From Pseudomonadota bacterium (GTDB taxonomy: Bacteria > Pseudomonadota > Alphaproteobacteria > Sphingomonadales > Sphingomonadaceae): a stretch of 64,000 nt of DNA. Made by a program: the position numbers and the translations under genes. The DNA lies in NCBI GenBank assembly GCA_023389105.1, contig JAEWEY010000010.1, positions 62,001 to 126,000 of the forward strand, read 5' to 3'. The notes below the pieces were generated by a model. The model worked only from the letters and a program-made list of their open reading frames with translations. It had not been told where the DNA came from and searched no databases. Below, piece after piece: positions 10,922 through 22,553 of the stretch; the stretch's first letter is position 1; every line of letters begins with the position of its first letter.

Positions 10922-11296
10922 ATGAAAGACCCGACCAATCCGGTCTGCCGCACGATCAGCACACTGCTCTCGCGCATCGGCGACAAGTGGACCGTGCTGG
11001 TCGTCCAGACGCTTGGGGAGGGATCGAGGCGGTTCAACGAGCTGCGCCGGGAAATCCCCAGCGTGTCCCAGCGCATGCTGACGCTGACTCTGCGTAATCT
11101 CGAGCGCGACGGCATCGTCAACCGGACGGTGACGCCGACGATCCCGCCCCGCGTCGATTACGAACTGACCGAGCTTGGCCAGTCACTGCAGCGGCCAATT
11201 TGCGGTCTCGCCACCTGGGCGACCGAGAACGTCGAAGCCATCCACGCCGCGCAGGCAAAGTTCGACGCACAGCAGGACGAAGCGCGCGCCGCCTGA
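10922..11296 (+). CDS. HxlR-family transcriptional regulator
   Basis: This 124-residue winged-helix regulator shows the family signature: a cysteine at residue 9 (NPVCRTISTLLSRIGDKWTVLVV), the recognition region RRFNELRREIPSVSQRMLTLTLRNLERDGIVNR and the wing VDYELTELGQSL. In related regulators (YodB, CatR, QorR) the N-terminal Cys senses quinones or disulfide stress; here this is inferred from the conserved position. It is divergent from azoR, its probable target. Confidence 0.92.
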   Translation: MKDPTNPVCRTISTLLSRIGDKWTVLVVQTLGEGSRRFNELRREIPSVSQRMLTLTLRNLERDGIVNRTVTPTIPPRVDYELTELGQSLQRPICGLATWATENVEAIHAAQAKFDAQQDEARAA

Positions 11297-11351
11297 GCCG
11301 AAGCGGATCAAGGTTAGGACTTTATTAACCATACTGACCGAGATTCGTCGC

Positions 11352-11624
11352 ATGGAAACGGCCAGTACTTATTTCACCCGCCGGGCCCGCGAAGAGCGCA
11401 CCAGCGCCCTCGACGCCGCGTCCGCGGAAGCGCGCACCGCGCATCTGGAGATGGCCTTCCGGCTGGTGAAAGTCGCGACAAAGCCTCGCCCGCTGTGCAC
11501 CCAAAGCCGGGATCTCAACGACAACGAATTGAGCGCGCCCCTGCGTAGCGCCTTCCCGCTTCGCACCTCCGACGAATTCCAGCATCTGCTCGACGTACTC
11601 GACCGGAAGACCGCTCACAGCTGA
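11352..11624 (+). CDS. Hypothetical protein
   Basis: This is a 90-residue basic, mostly helical protein. The start METASTYFTRRAREERTSALDAASAEARTAHLEMAFRLV reads as one long amphipathic helix; the C-terminal part (TSDEFQHLLDVLDRK) is a second. I recognise no domain. The same general type is frequent as a short conserved protein in sphingomonads. The spacer before it contains TTATTAACC, typical of sphingomonad leaders. It precedes the AceE-like gene by 40 bases. Confidence 0.6.
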   Translation: METASTYFTRRAREERTSALDAASAEARTAHLEMAFRLVKVATKPRPLCTQSRDLNDNELSAPLRSAFPLRTSDEFQHLLDVLDRKTAHS

Positions 11625-11664
11625 CCGGCTTTCCGCCGATGCGCCGCTCAGCTAGTCCGCGCAG

Positions 11665-13977
11665 ATGCTCAAGCCTGTCGCCACCGATATCGAAGCCCTG
11701 AAGACCATCGACGAGCGGCTGCGCTGGCTGTCCGCCTGGACGATCCACCACGCCAACCACATCCGCGAGAGCGACGACGGCCTGAAGGTCGGCGGCCACC
11801 AGGCGAGCTGCGCCTCGATGACCGCGATTATGGCCGCGCTCTACTTCCACGCCCTCGGACCGAACGACCGCGTCGCGGTGAAGCCGCACGCCGGGCCGGT
11901 GTTGCACGCGATCCACTATCTGCTCGGCTCGCAGTCGCGCGAGATGCTGGAGAACTTCCGTGGTTTCGGCGGTGCGCAAAGCTATCCCAGCCGCACCAAG
12001 GACCGCATCCCAGTCGACTTTTCCACCGGCTCGGTCGGCCTCGGCGTGGCGATCACGCTCTTCGCCAGCCTCGTGCAGGATTACCTCTCCGCCCACGGCT
12101 GGCTGGAGGAACAGGATCGCGGCCGCTTCGTCGCACTAATCGGCGATGCCGAGCTCGATGAAGGGAACATCTACGAAGCGATCATCGAGGGCGCGAAGCA
12201 CGACGTTCGCAACCTGTGGTGGATCATCGACTACAACCGCCAGAGCCTCGACGCGACCAGCGCCGACCGCATGTTCGAACGCTTCGACGAGATCTTCCAG
12301 AGCTGCGGCTGGCGCGTGGTCGAGATCCGCTACGGGAAGCGCCTGCGAGCCGCTCTCGGCCAGCATCCCGCGCTCGCTTCATGGTTCGAACGGCTTCCCA
12401 ACGCGGACCTTTCGGCGCTGCATTACCAGGGCGGCGCGGCATGGCGCACGCGCATCGAAGCGGAGCTGGGAAAAAAGGCCGGCGCCTTCCTGAAGCAATA
12501 TGACGACGTAGCGCTGGCGTCGCTGTTCACCGACCTCGGCGGCCATTGCATGGAGACGTTGGTCGACGCGTTCGACGCCGCGCAGGACGATGTCCCGACC
12601 CTGTTCATCGCCTGGACCATCAAGGGCTTTGGCCTCCCATTCGCTGGTCACAAGGACAATCATGCTGGCCTGATGAACTCGAGTCAGTTGGCTGCGCTGC
12701 GCGACGCAATGGGCGTTGGCGAGGGCCAGGAGTGGGAGCCGCTCGAAGGTATCGGCGACAACGCCCGTACCGGCGTCGAAGCGCTGATCGACCGCAGCCG
12801 GATCGCGCGCGAGAAGCGCAGCCGCAGTTTCGGCACCGCCGCCATTCCGGACCTGCCCGCGCCCGTGGGTGAGGAGCAATCGACCCAGGCCGCGTTCGGC
12901 CGCATCCTGCTCGACCTATCCAAGGCCGGCGGCGACCTCGCCGACCGCGTCGTCACTACCTCGCCCGACGTGACGGTATCGACCAACCTCGGCGCGTGGG
13001 TCAACCAGCGAGGGCTGTTCCGCCGCGCCGAAACACCTGACGTCTTTGCCAAGGCAAAGATTGCATCCGCGCAAAAGTGGGGTGGGAACAAAAATGGCCA
13101 GCACATCGAGCTCGGCATTGCCGAGAGCAATCTATTCCTGATGCTCGCCGCGGCCGGCCTCGCCGGTGACCTGTTCGGAACCCGCCTTTTCCCGATCGGA
13201 ACGCTCTACGACCCATTCATCGCCCGCGGCCTCGATAGCCTCAACTACGCCTGCTACCAGGACGCCCGCTTCCTGCTGGTGGCCACCCCGAGCGGCATCA
13301 CGCTCGGGCCTGAGGGCGGCGCGCACCAGTCGATCAACCCGCCGCTGATCGCGCTTGGCCAGCCCGGCCTGCGCCACTACGAACCCGCCTTCGCCGACGA
13401 GCTGGCGGCGATGATGCAGGAAGCTTTCCGCCTGATCGACGACCCGAACGGCGAAAGCACCTACCTCCGCCTCTCGACCCGCAGCATCCGGCAGGTCGAG
13501 CGCGACGGCGACTCCTGGCGGGAGGGCGCACTCGCCGGCGGCTACTGGCTTCGCGAGCCCGCTGCCGGCGCCGAAGCGGCGATCGTCGCCATGGGCGCCG
13601 TCATGCCGGAAGCGCTCGCCGCCTGGGAGGAAACCAGCCAGGACGTACCCGGCCTCGGCCTTCTCGCCGTCACCTCGCCCGACCTGCTTCATCGCGGCTG
13701 GACCGCCGGGCAGGCGGCCCGGTGGAAGGGTGAGCGAAACCTCAGTCATATCGAAAAACTGCTCTCGCGGCTCTCGCCCAACGCCGGCCTCGTCACGATC
13801 GCCGACGCCGCGCCTGCCTCGCTGTCCTGGCTCGGCGGCGTTCTCGGCCAACGCGTCGCGCCGCTCGGCGTCGAACGGTTCGGCCAGACCGGCAACCTCG
13901 CTGACCTGTACGCCGCCTACCGCCTCGACGGCGACGCCATCACCGAAGCCGTTGCCGAACTGCTGCTGCCTGCCTAG
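11665..13977 (+). CDS. AceE/transketolase-type thiamine-diphosphate enzyme (homodimeric 2-oxoacid dehydrogenase E1-like)
   Basis: This 770-residue protein has the layout of AceE-type E1: KVGGHQASCASMT, HAGPVLHAIHYLLG, the thiamine-diphosphate motif ALIGDAELDEGN at residue 160, and IIDYNRQSLD. The C-terminal half carries HIELGIAESN and TPSGITLGPEGGAHQSI, which match the pyrimidine-domain glutamate and the loop seen in AceE. It is shorter than AceE (about 890). The motif reads GDA rather than GDG. No E2 or E3 gene is adjacent. A MaoC hydratase and a CoA lyase follow within 10 bases, so it may form a 2-oxoacid-derived acyl product for them. It could instead be a non-oxidative transketolase-like enzyme. 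Confidence 0.75.
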   Translation: MLKPVATDIEALKTIDERLRWLSAWTIHHANHIRESDDGLKVGGHQASCASMTAIMAALYFHALGPNDRVAVKPHAGPVLHAIHYLLGSQSREMLENFRGFGGAQSYPSRTKDRIPVDFSTGSVGLGVAITLFASLVQDYLSAHGWLEEQDRGRFVALIGDAELDEGNIYEAIIEGAKHDVRNLWWIIDYNRQSLDATSADRMFERFDEIFQSCGWRVVEIRYGKRLRAALGQHPALASWFERLPNADLSALHYQGGAAWRTRIEAELGKKAGAFLKQYDDVALASLFTDLGGHCMETLVDAFDAAQDDVPTLFIAWTIKGFGLPFAGHKDNHAGLMNSSQLAALRDAMGVGEGQEWEPLEGIGDNARTGVEALIDRSRIAREKRSRSFGTAAIPDLPAPVGEEQSTQAAFGRILLDLSKAGGDLADRVVTTSPDVTVSTNLGAWVNQRGLFRRAETPDVFAKAKIASAQKWGGNKNGQHIELGIAESNLFLMLAAAGLAGDLFGTRLFPIGTLYDPFIARGLDSLNYACYQDARFLLVATPSGITLGPEGGAHQSINPPLIALGQPGLRHYEPAFADELAAMMQEAFRLIDDPNGESTYLRLSTRSIRQVERDGDSWREGALAGGYWLREPAAGAEAAIVAMGAVMPEALAAWEETSQDVPGLGLLAVTSPDLLHRGWTAGQAARWKGERNLSHIEKLLSRLSPNAGLVTIADAAPASLSWLGGVLGQRVAPLGVERFGQTGNLADLYAAYRLDGDAITEAVAELLLPA

Positions 13978-13986
13978 GGAGCGCCC

Positions 13987-14439
13987 ATGGCCGGACGGTA
14001 TTTCGACGAATGGCAGGTCGGCGATCGCGTGCAGCACGCGATCACGCGCACGGTCACGGAGACCGACAACGTCCTCATCACGACATTGACGCACAACCCG
14101 CAGCCGCTGCACCTTGATTACGAAGCGGCGGCGAAGACCGAGTTTGGCAAGCCGCTGGTCAACAGCTGCTTCACCTTCAGCCTGATGGTCGGCGTCAGCG
14201 TCCACGAGACGACGCTCGGCACGCTTGTCGCCAACCTCGGTTACGACAAGCTGGTCTTTCCCAACCCCGTCTTCGCCGGCGACACGTTGCGCAGCGAAAG
14301 CGAGTGCCTTGAAGTGCGCGAAAGCAAGTCGCGGCCCAATGCCGGCATCGTCACCTGGGCGCACCGCAGCTTCAACCAGCGCGATCAGCTGGTGTGCGAA
14401 TGCACGCGCACGGTGCTGCTGCAGAAAAGGCCGCAGTGA
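13987..14439 (+). CDS. MaoC-family (R)-specific enoyl-CoA hydratase
   Basis: This 150-residue hotdog-fold protein starts [25 protein letters not shown], the usual MaoC opening. The hydratase motif follows ([26 protein letters not shown]), where D and H are the expected catalytic pair. The stop overlaps the GTG start of the CoA-ester lyase (GTGA), so the two are translationally coupled. In M. tuberculosis the adjacent pair Rv2499c/Rv2498c hydrates and cleaves itaconyl-CoA and leucine-derived CoA esters; by analogy this may hydrate mesaconyl-, itaconyl- or methylglutaconyl-type CoA esters. Confidence 0.88.
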   Translation: MAGRYFDEWQVGDRVQHAITRTVTETDNVLITTLTHNPQPLHLDYEAAAKTEFGKPLVNSCFTFSLMVGVSVHETTLGTLVANLGYDKLVFPNPVFAGDTLRSESECLEVRESKSRPNAGIVTWAHRSFNQRDQLVCECTRTVLLQKRPQ

Positions 14440-15266
14440 GCGACCCGCGCTCTTGGCTGTTCGTTCCGGCCGACAGCGAGCGCAAGATCGCCAAGGCGCT
14501 GGACAGCGAAGCCGACGCGATCATATTCGATCTCGAGGACAGCGTTGCGCCGGCGCAGAAAGCCACTGCCCGCGATATCCTGAAGGGCCTGTCGAAGCGC
14601 GACAGCGGCCCGCGGTGGTGGGTGCGCATCAACCCTCTCCGGACCGACGAGCATCGCCTCGACCTCGAGATGCTCGGTATCCCCGATATCTACGGCGTCG
14701 TCCTGCCCAAGGCCGAAAGCGGTGCGGACATTGCGGAGATCGCGCACCGCACGGGCAACATCCCCATCCACGCCATCGTTACCGAGACCGCGGCCAGCCT
14801 GTTCGGCCTGCTCTCCTATCGCGACCCCAAGTCCCCCCTCGCGGCGATGAGCTGGGGCGCGGAAGACCTGTCTGCCGCCCTCGGCGCCGCGTCGAAGTAT
14901 GACGCGAGCGGCGAGCTCAGTTTCACCTACAAGATGGCCCGCTCGCTCTGCCTCGCCGGTGCGGTCGCCGCCGGAGTCCAGCCGGTCGATGGCGTCTTCG
15001 CCGACTTCCGCGATGACAACGGCCTACGTGCCGAAGCCGAAGCCGCCCGCCGCGAGGGCTTCACCGGCAAGCTCGCCATCCATCCCGCGCAGGTGCCGAT
15101 CATCAACGCGGCCTTCACGCCGTCCGACGACGATGTTGCGCACGCTGCCGCCATCGTCGCGGCCTTCGAAGCGGAGCCGAACGCCGGGGTGTTGTCCGTC
15201 GGCGGCAAGATGGTGGACCGCCCGCACCTCACGCAGGCGCGGCGCGTTCTGGAAAGATCAAAATAA
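14436..15266 (+). CDS. HpcH/HpaI-family CoA-ester lyase (CitE-like)
   Basis: This 276-residue TIM-barrel enzyme cleaves beta-hydroxyacyl-CoA esters such as citramalyl-, malyl- or HMG-CoA. Motifs are [17 protein letters not shown] at the N-terminus, [14 protein letters not shown] (phosphate and metal region), [13 protein letters not shown] with the catalytic arginine, the metal-ligand region [11 protein letters not shown], and [17 protein letters not shown] at the C-terminus. I chose the GTG overlapping the MaoC stop because the family start lies right after it. Together with MaoC and the nearby bkd operon it fits leucine or itaconate breakdown; the exact substrate is not readable from sequence. 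Confidence 0.88.
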   Translation: MSDPRSWLFVPADSERKIAKALDSEADAIIFDLEDSVAPAQKATARDILKGLSKRDSGPRWWVRINPLRTDEHRLDLEMLGIPDIYGVVLPKAESGADIAEIAHRTGNIPIHAIVTETAASLFGLLSYRDPKSPLAAMSWGAEDLSAALGAASKYDASGELSFTYKMARSLCLAGAVAAGVQPVDGVFADFRDDNGLRAEAEAARREGFTGKLAIHPAQVPIINAAFTPSDDDVAHAAAIVAAFEAEPNAGVLSVGGKMVDRPHLTQARRVLERSK

Positions 15267-15277
15267 GGAGACTGAAC

Positions 15278-16362
15278 ATGGCGACGACGGCGGAACCCAC
15301 CCAGCAGCAAACCAACGGGCCGACCACCGCCAAGGGCTGGGGCACCGATGCGCCCGATCAGCCGCTCCGTCCCATGGAGTTCGAGCGCCGCGCGCTCCGG
15401 CCGAACGACGTCGCCATCAAGATCACCTACGCCGGCATCTGTCACAGCGACCTTCACACCTGCCGCAACGACTGGGGCGGATCGCAATATCCGGTGATCC
15501 CCGGCCACGAGATCGTCGGCACCGTCACCGCGATCGGCGACGAGGTTACCCGTCACCGCGTCGGCGACACGGTGGCGGTCGGCTGCATGGTCGACAGCTG
15601 CATGGAGTGCGACCAGTGCCTGGAAGGCTGGGAAGTCTTCTGCCGCAAGGGCTGCGTCCAGACCTACAACAGCGCCGACTATCACGATCACACGATCAGC
15701 AAGGGCGGCTACACCGACCATATCGTCGTCCGCGATCACTTCTGCCTGAAGGTCCCGCAGGGCATGGACGTCAGCCGCGTCGCGCCTTTGCTGTGCGCCG
15801 GCATCACCACCTACTCGCCGCTACGGCAGTACAATGTCGGGCCGGGCACGAAGATGGCCGTCGTCGGCCTCGGCGGGCTCGGCCACATGGGCGTCAAGCT
15901 CGGGGCAGCGCTGGGTGCGCACGTGACCATGATCACCACCACGCCGAGCAAGGGCAATGACGCGCGTGAACTCGGCGCGCACGACGTCATCATCTCGACC
16001 GACGCGCAGCAGATGGCCGATGCCGCGACACGGTTCGACTTCATCCTCAACACCATCCCCGTGAGCCATGAGATCGACGGCTATCTGAACCTGCTCGGCC
16101 GCTCGGGCCGCATGGTCATCGTAGGCGCGTTGACTCCGATGCCGGGCTTTACCGGCTTCCAGCTGATCTGGTGGAACCGCGCAGTCGGCGGCTCGGCCAT
16201 CGGTGGCATTCCGGAAACGCAGGAGATGCTCGATTTCTGCGCGGAAAAGGACATCTACCCCGACGTCGAGTTCATCCAGATGAACCAGGTCAACGAGGCT
16301 TATGAGCGCCTGCTCAAGAACGATGTCCGCTACCGCTTCGTCATCGACATGAGCAAAGGCCT

Positions 16363-16366
<4 letters not shown>
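15278..16366 (+). CDS. Zinc-dependent NAD(P) alcohol dehydrogenase (AdhC/YahK type)
   Basis: This 362-residue medium-chain dehydrogenase has the catalytic zinc cysteine in [17 protein letters not shown], the GHEIVG motif, the structural zinc cysteines in [15 protein letters not shown] and the nucleotide loop [13 protein letters not shown]. The layout is that of YahK-like cinnamyl-alcohol/aldehyde reductases, which usually use NADPH to reduce medium-chain or aromatic aldehydes. AAGGAGA lies before the ATG. The stop overlaps the acs start (GTGA). In this operon it may interconvert an aldehyde and alcohol formed from amino-acid carbon. Confidence 0.93.
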
Positions 16367-18285
<1,919 letters not shown>

Positions 18286-18330
18286 CCGGCCTCGGGCGTT
18301 GCTGGACCGAACCCGTCAGAAGGAAGCCCA

Positions 18331-18807
18331 TTGAAGCGTCCGATCCTGTTTCTTGCCCTGCTCGCGCTTGCTGCGCCGCTCGCCGCCGCCCCGTTCAATC
18401 CCGTCGAATTTTTTCGCGGCCAGACGCACGGCGACGGAACGCTCAAGGTCATCTTCCAGTCCGCCAAGACCATCCGCGTCGACAGTTTCGGCAGCGATGA
18501 AAAGGACGGCTCGCTGCTTCTCAAGCAGGTCATCCACGAGCCCGGCAAACCGCCGCGCACCCGCTATTGGCGCATGCGGCAGGAAGGGCCCAACGTGTTC
18601 TCCGGCACGCTCACCGACGCGGCCAGCCCTGTTCGCGTGGATGTCAAAGGCGACGAGGTCCGCATTCGTTACAAGGGCAAGGACAACCTCGACTTCGACC
18701 AGCGCCTCACCCCCGCCGGCCCGCGCGAAGTCCGTAACCGCATGAAGGTTAAGCGCTTCGGCATCACCGTCGCGCACTTCGAGGAACGCATCCGCAAACT
18801 GGATTGA
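18331..18807 (+). CDS. DUF3833 family exported protein
   Basis: This 158-residue protein starts at TTG with AGGAAG upstream. It has a signal peptide (ILFLALLALAAPLAAA). The mature part FNPVEFFRGQTHGDGTLKV begins like DUF3833 proteins, and later segments (RYWRMRQEGPNVFSGTL, DLDFDQRLTP-like) suggest a beta-barrel lipocalin-like fold. The family function is unknown. Its stop overlaps the region upstream of the protease gene on the same strand. Confidence 0.75.
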   Translation: MKRPILFLALLALAAPLAAAPFNPVEFFRGQTHGDGTLKVIFQSAKTIRVDSFGSDEKDGSLLLKQVIHEPGKPPRTRYWRMRQEGPNVFSGTLTDAASPVRVDVKGDEVRIRYKGKDNLDFDQRLTPAGPREVRNRMKVKRFGITVAHFEERIRKLD

Positions 18808-18905
18808 ATTTTCGACAGTCGGGCGGCCGGGTCTCTTCGGCCCAATGGCGGCGAGCCTGCCCTCGGTGTACAATCGTGGTCCTACCGGCATGGGAGGCGA
18901 TTGAC

Positions 18906-19958
18906 TTGCCACGGGTCTTGTTCGGTTTGGCGCTGGCAGCCTGCGCCGTCGCCGCGGCCGGGCAGGCCCCGCGCATTGGTAAGCCCCGTCCCGCGCCGCC
19001 CGGTCCGCCTCCGGTCATGCCCCTGCCGCCCGCGCAGTTCGACAGCCAGCTCGCCATCGCCGGCCAGGATGTGAAGGCGCGCCTGCTCGACACCCGCCTC
19101 GGCGTTGATGTCCTCGTCAATGGACGGGGCCCTTACCGCTTCATCGTCGACAGCGGCGCCGATACGTCGGTGGTCGGCACTCGCCTCGTCGAAACTCTCC
19201 GCCTGCCGCTAACCAGCCCTGCGATCCTCAACGGCATGACGGCCCGGAACGAAGTCGACCGGGTCCGCGTCGACCAGCTCACCCTCGGCCCCGTCACCAC
19301 CCACGATCTGGAGCTTCCCGCCCTGCGGGAGGCGCATGTGGGCGGCGATGGGCTCATCGGCATCGACGCGCTGGCCCGCCAGCGGCTGATGATGGATTTC
19401 GAGAACCGCACTGTTCGCGTCGAGGACGCCAGCCTGCCGGCGAAGTCGATGCCCGGCTCGATCGTGATCACCGCCAAGCGCCAGCGCGGCCAGTTGATCC
19501 TAGCCCACGTCCGCGCCGGCGGCACCTCGCTCGACGCGGTGATCGATACCGGCTCCGACCTCACCATTGGCAACATGGCCCTGCGCGAAAAGCTGTTCCG
19601 CAAGCACCCGGACCGGCTGCGCAAGGTCGTCGCGATTGGCGTCACCGGCGTCCCCATCGAAATGTCGATGGCCTACGTCCCCGAGCTTCAGCTGGGCCCC
19701 GTGATCCTCCGCGACGTGCCCATCGGTTTCGCCGACCTGCCGCCGTTCGACGTCTTCGGCCTGTCGAAGCAGCCCGCGCTCCTGCTTGGCACCGACATCC
19801 TCGAAAACTTCCGCCGGGTCTCGCTCGATTTCCGCTCGCGCAAGGTCCGATTCCAGCTCCGCAAATGCGCGCCCGATCATTTCTTCACCACCGCGACGCT
19901 GAACGACCGCCCCGCCACATTGCTGCCGGACAAATCCACCGAAGCGTGCATTCGCTAG
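18906..19958 (+). CDS. Exported aspartyl protease-like protein with two retropepsin repeats
   Basis: The protein is about 350 residues from a TTG start preceded by GGGAGG; longer readings place a non-secretory stretch before the signal peptide (VLFGLALAACAVAAAG). A Pro-rich spacer precedes two retropepsin-like domains. The first carries VDSGADTSVVG near residue 82 and the second IDTGSDLTIGN near residue 215. Both keep the D-[ST]-G catalytic triplet, so the chain may fold as a pseudo-dimer. It is probably periplasmic. Substrates are unknown. Confidence 0.82.
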   Translation: MPRVLFGLALAACAVAAAGQAPRIGKPRPAPPGPPPVMPLPPAQFDSQLAIAGQDVKARLLDTRLGVDVLVNGRGPYRFIVDSGADTSVVGTRLVETLRLPLTSPAILNGMTARNEVDRVRVDQLTLGPVTTHDLELPALREAHVGGDGLIGIDALARQRLMMDFENRTVRVEDASLPAKSMPGSIVITAKRQRGQLILAHVRAGGTSLDAVIDTGSDLTIGNMALREKLFRKHPDRLRKVVAIGVTGVPIEMSMAYVPELQLGPVILRDVPIGFADLPPFDVFGLSKQPALLLGTDILENFRRVSLDFRSRKVRFQLRKCAPDHFFTTATLNDRPATLLPDKSTEACIR

Positions 19959-20015
19959 TCAACCGGCTCGCCTCGTCGGTAAGAGGGCTCGAAGAGGGTG
20001 GGGAGAGACGTCAAC

Positions 20016-21383
20016 ATGATTGCCGAGCAGCGTGAGGCAGCGCCAGCGCGCCGGCCGATCTATCGCCACCTTTATGCGCAGGTCCTCGCGGCAATCGCGC
20101 TGGGGGCGCTGATCGGCCACTTCTGGCCCCATGTCGGGGAATCGCTGAAGCCGCTGGGCGACGGCTTCATCAAGCTGGTCAAGATGATCATCGCCCCGGT
20201 GATCTTCCTGACGCTCGTCACCGGGATTGCCGGCGTGCGCGAAATGGCGGCGGTCGGCCGAGTCGCCGCCAAGGCCTTCGCCTACTTCCTGTTTTTTTCG
20301 ACGGTCGCGCTCATCGTCGGCCTGATCGTGGCCAACGTCGTTCAGCCGGGCGCCGGCATGCACATCGACCCGGCAACTCTCGACGCCAGCAAGGTCGCGA
20401 CATTCTCGGAAAAAGCGCACGAGTCCACGGTCACCGGCTTCCTGCTCGACATCATCCCGACGACCCTGCTCTCGGCCCTTACCGACGGGTCGATCCTGCA
20501 AACCCTGCTGGTCGCGATCCTGTTCGGCGTCGCGCTGTCGCTCGTCGGCAAGCCCGCCGAGCCAGTGCTCGACCTGCTCGAGCGGCTGAGCCTGATCGTC
20601 TATCGCGTCGTCGGCATCCTCATGCGTGCCGCGCCGATCGGCGCGTTTGGCGCCATTGCCTTCACCGTCGGCACCTACGGCATTGGCAGCCTCAGCAGCC
20701 TCGGCGCGTTGCTCGCCACCTTCTATATTACGAGCCTGCTCTTCGTGCTCGTCGTGCTCGGAGTCGTCGCGCGGCTGGCGGGCTTCTCGATCTTCGCGCT
20801 GATCCGCTACCTCAAGGACGAGCTGCTGCTCGTGCTCGGCACGTCGTCCTCGGAAGCGGCCTTGCCCGCGCTCATCGACAAGATGGAACGGGCGGGCTGC
20901 GCGCGCAGCGTCGTCGGGCTCGTCATCCCCACGGGCTATTCCTTCAACCTCGACGGCACGAACATCTACATGACCCTGGCCGCGTTGTTCATCGCGCAGG
21001 CGACCGGCGTTCACCTGTCGCTCGGCGAACAGGTCGCGCTGCTGGCCGTCGCGATGATCAGCTCCAAGGGAGCTGCCGGCGTGACCGGCGCGGGATTCAT
21101 CACGCTTGCCGCGACGCTTTCAATCATCCCGTCCGTGCCGGTTGCCGGCATGGCGCTGATCCTCGGCATCGACCGCTTCATGAGCGAGTGCCGAAGCCTC
21201 ACGAACTTCATCGGCAATGCCGTCGCGACGATCGTCGTTGCCAAGTGGGATGGGGCGCTCGACCAGGGCCAGCTCAACGCCGCGCTGGCCGGCCGCGCTG
21301 CGAACGCGACGCTCCCCGAAGCCGAGCCGGGCCGAAAGATCGAGCGAGAAATTGAAGCGCTTGGCGCGGCGCCGCAGGACTGA
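20016..21383 (+). CDS. dctA: Dicarboxylate/amino-acid:cation symporter (DctA family)
   Basis: This 455-residue inner-membrane carrier has the family hairpin and ion-binding motifs: [16 protein letters not shown], the serine-rich hairpin [20 protein letters not shown], the cation/substrate site [21 protein letters not shown] and the second hairpin [15 protein letters not shown]. It takes up C4-dicarboxylates or acidic amino acids with sodium or protons. I chose the ATG at 20016 because the GGGGAGAGA ribosome site sits directly upstream. The carrier is consistent with growth on organic acids alongside the neighbouring catabolic genes. Confidence 0.93.
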   Translation: MIAEQREAAPARRPIYRHLYAQVLAAIALGALIGHFWPHVGESLKPLGDGFIKLVKMIIAPVIFLTLVTGIAGVREMAAVGRVAAKAFAYFLFFSTVALIVGLIVANVVQPGAGMHIDPATLDASKVATFSEKAHESTVTGFLLDIIPTTLLSALTDGSILQTLLVAILFGVALSLVGKPAEPVLDLLERLSLIVYRVVGILMRAAPIGAFGAIAFTVGTYGIGSLSSLGALLATFYITSLLFVLVVLGVVARLAGFSIFALIRYLKDELLLVLGTSSSEAALPALIDKMERAGCARSVVGLVIPTGYSFNLDGTNIYMTLAALFIAQATGVHLSLGEQVALLAVAMISSKGAAGVTGAGFITLAATLSIIPSVPVAGMALILGIDRFMSECRSLTNFIGNAVATIVVAKWDGALDQGQLNAALAGRAANATLPEAEPGRKIEREIEALGAAPQD

Positions 21384-21390
21384 TTTCCGA

Positions 21391-22263
21391 ATGATGATGC
21401 CCCGTCTTGTCGCGCTCGCCCTGGCCTTGACCACCATCGCCACTGGCGCGGCGGCAAAGCCGCGCACGGTCCTATTCATCGGTAACAGCTTCACCTACGC
21501 CGCCAATTCTCCGGTCCGGAACTGGCACGCCGAACGGGTCACCGACCTTAATCATGCCGGCTTCGGCGGAGTCCCGGCACTGTTCAAGGCGTTCGCCGAC
21601 GAAAGCGGGCTAGACTATGACGTCAGCCTGGAAACGCAGGGCGGTCAGTCCCTTGCCTTTCACTATGCCGAGCGACGCGCGTTGTTCGACCGCGCGTGGG
21701 ACGTCGTCGTGCTTCAGGAATATAGCACGCTGGACAGCGAGCGCCCGGGCGATCCAGCCAGATACCTTCAGTCGGTGCGCCAGCTTGCAAGCCTGTTCCG
21801 TGCCCGCAATCCCAAGGTGCAGATCCAGCTGATGTCGACCTGGACGCGCGCCGACCAGACCTACGGGCCGGGAGGTCATTGGTACGGAAGGCCGGTCGGT
21901 GCGATGGCTGACGACCTGCGCCGGGCGGCTGACCTTGCCAGGAAGCGCACACCCGGCGTGACCGGCATCCTTCCGGTCGGCCAGGCCTGGAACCGCGCCT
22001 TCGCAAGCAAGGTCGCCGATCCCAACCCGTACGACGGCATCACCTTCGGTCAGCTCGATCTGTGGTCCTATGACCAATACCATGCCAGCACCGCTGGCTA
22101 TTACCTCGAAGCACTGGTGACGTTCGGCGCCGTCACGGGCATCGACCCGGTCAGGCTTGGCCCGGGCGAAAAAGCCGCCGACGAGCTCGGCTTGTCGCGC
22201 GACCAAGCCGCAGCGCTCCAGAAAATCGCCCGCGATGAACTCGCGTCGGCGCCCCGGGGATAG
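21391..22263 (+). CDS. Exported SGNH/DUF4886-like hydrolase
   Basis: The protein is about 290 residues (three ATG codons in a row; the first is given). A signal peptide (LVALALALTTIATGAAA) leads into a GDSL-like block, VLFIGNSFTYAAN, where the serine is the probable nucleophile. A later VVLQEYSTLDS block and the C-terminal DQYHASTAGYYLEAL, with a D-x-x-H spacing, provide the likely catalytic dyad. This pattern is typical of DUF4886/SGNH hydrolases, often acting on esters or glycans outside the cytoplasm. It lies 7 bases after dctA and is probably cotranscribed. Confidence 0.8.
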   Translation: MMMPRLVALALALTTIATGAAAKPRTVLFIGNSFTYAANSPVRNWHAERVTDLNHAGFGGVPALFKAFADESGLDYDVSLETQGGQSLAFHYAERRALFDRAWDVVVLQEYSTLDSERPGDPARYLQSVRQLASLFRARNPKVQIQLMSTWTRADQTYGPGGHWYGRPVGAMADDLRRAADLARKRTPGVTGILPVGQAWNRAFASKVADPNPYDGITFGQLDLWSYDQYHASTAGYYLEALVTFGAVTGIDPVRLGPGEKAADELGLSRDQAAALQKIARDELASAPRG

Positions 22264-22553
22264 GTGATCGCTTCCAAATCATCTTGCCCGAAGCGGTCCT
22301 GAACCTCTTGCAAACTGGCTAGCACTTACCTGTCGCGCTAACCTCGAGTGCTTCGTGCGAAGCATCGCGTCATCGCGCCATGATGTGAGTGGTTCGTAGT
22401 GTCGCAATGGGTCGAAAGCGGACACGACGTGCCGTGTGACGCTGTTCCTGAAAATTGCACCGGTCCGTGCATGTTCGGGTCAATGTTCACCCAACCCGCC
22501 GCAGACTTGTTGCTGCCAGCGAACGCGCTATCCATTCCGCGAAAGCCGAGGGG
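22264..22553. other. Intergenic region between the SGNH hydrolase and the MFS carrier
   Basis: This 290-base gap holds no convincing gene. A perfect hairpin GCTTCG-TG-CGAAGC lies near 22353-22366 and could end the upstream transcript, though without a U-tract. A second symmetric stretch, ACACG-ACGTGC-CGTGT, lies near 22421-22436 and could be a regulator site for the carrier. Short minus-strand reading frames here lack ribosome sites. Confidence 0.5.

Noticed and set aside
13132..14364. Minus-strand frame of 410 residues across the AceE-like and MaoC genes
   Set aside because: Antisense shadow; the plus strand carries continuous conserved motifs here.
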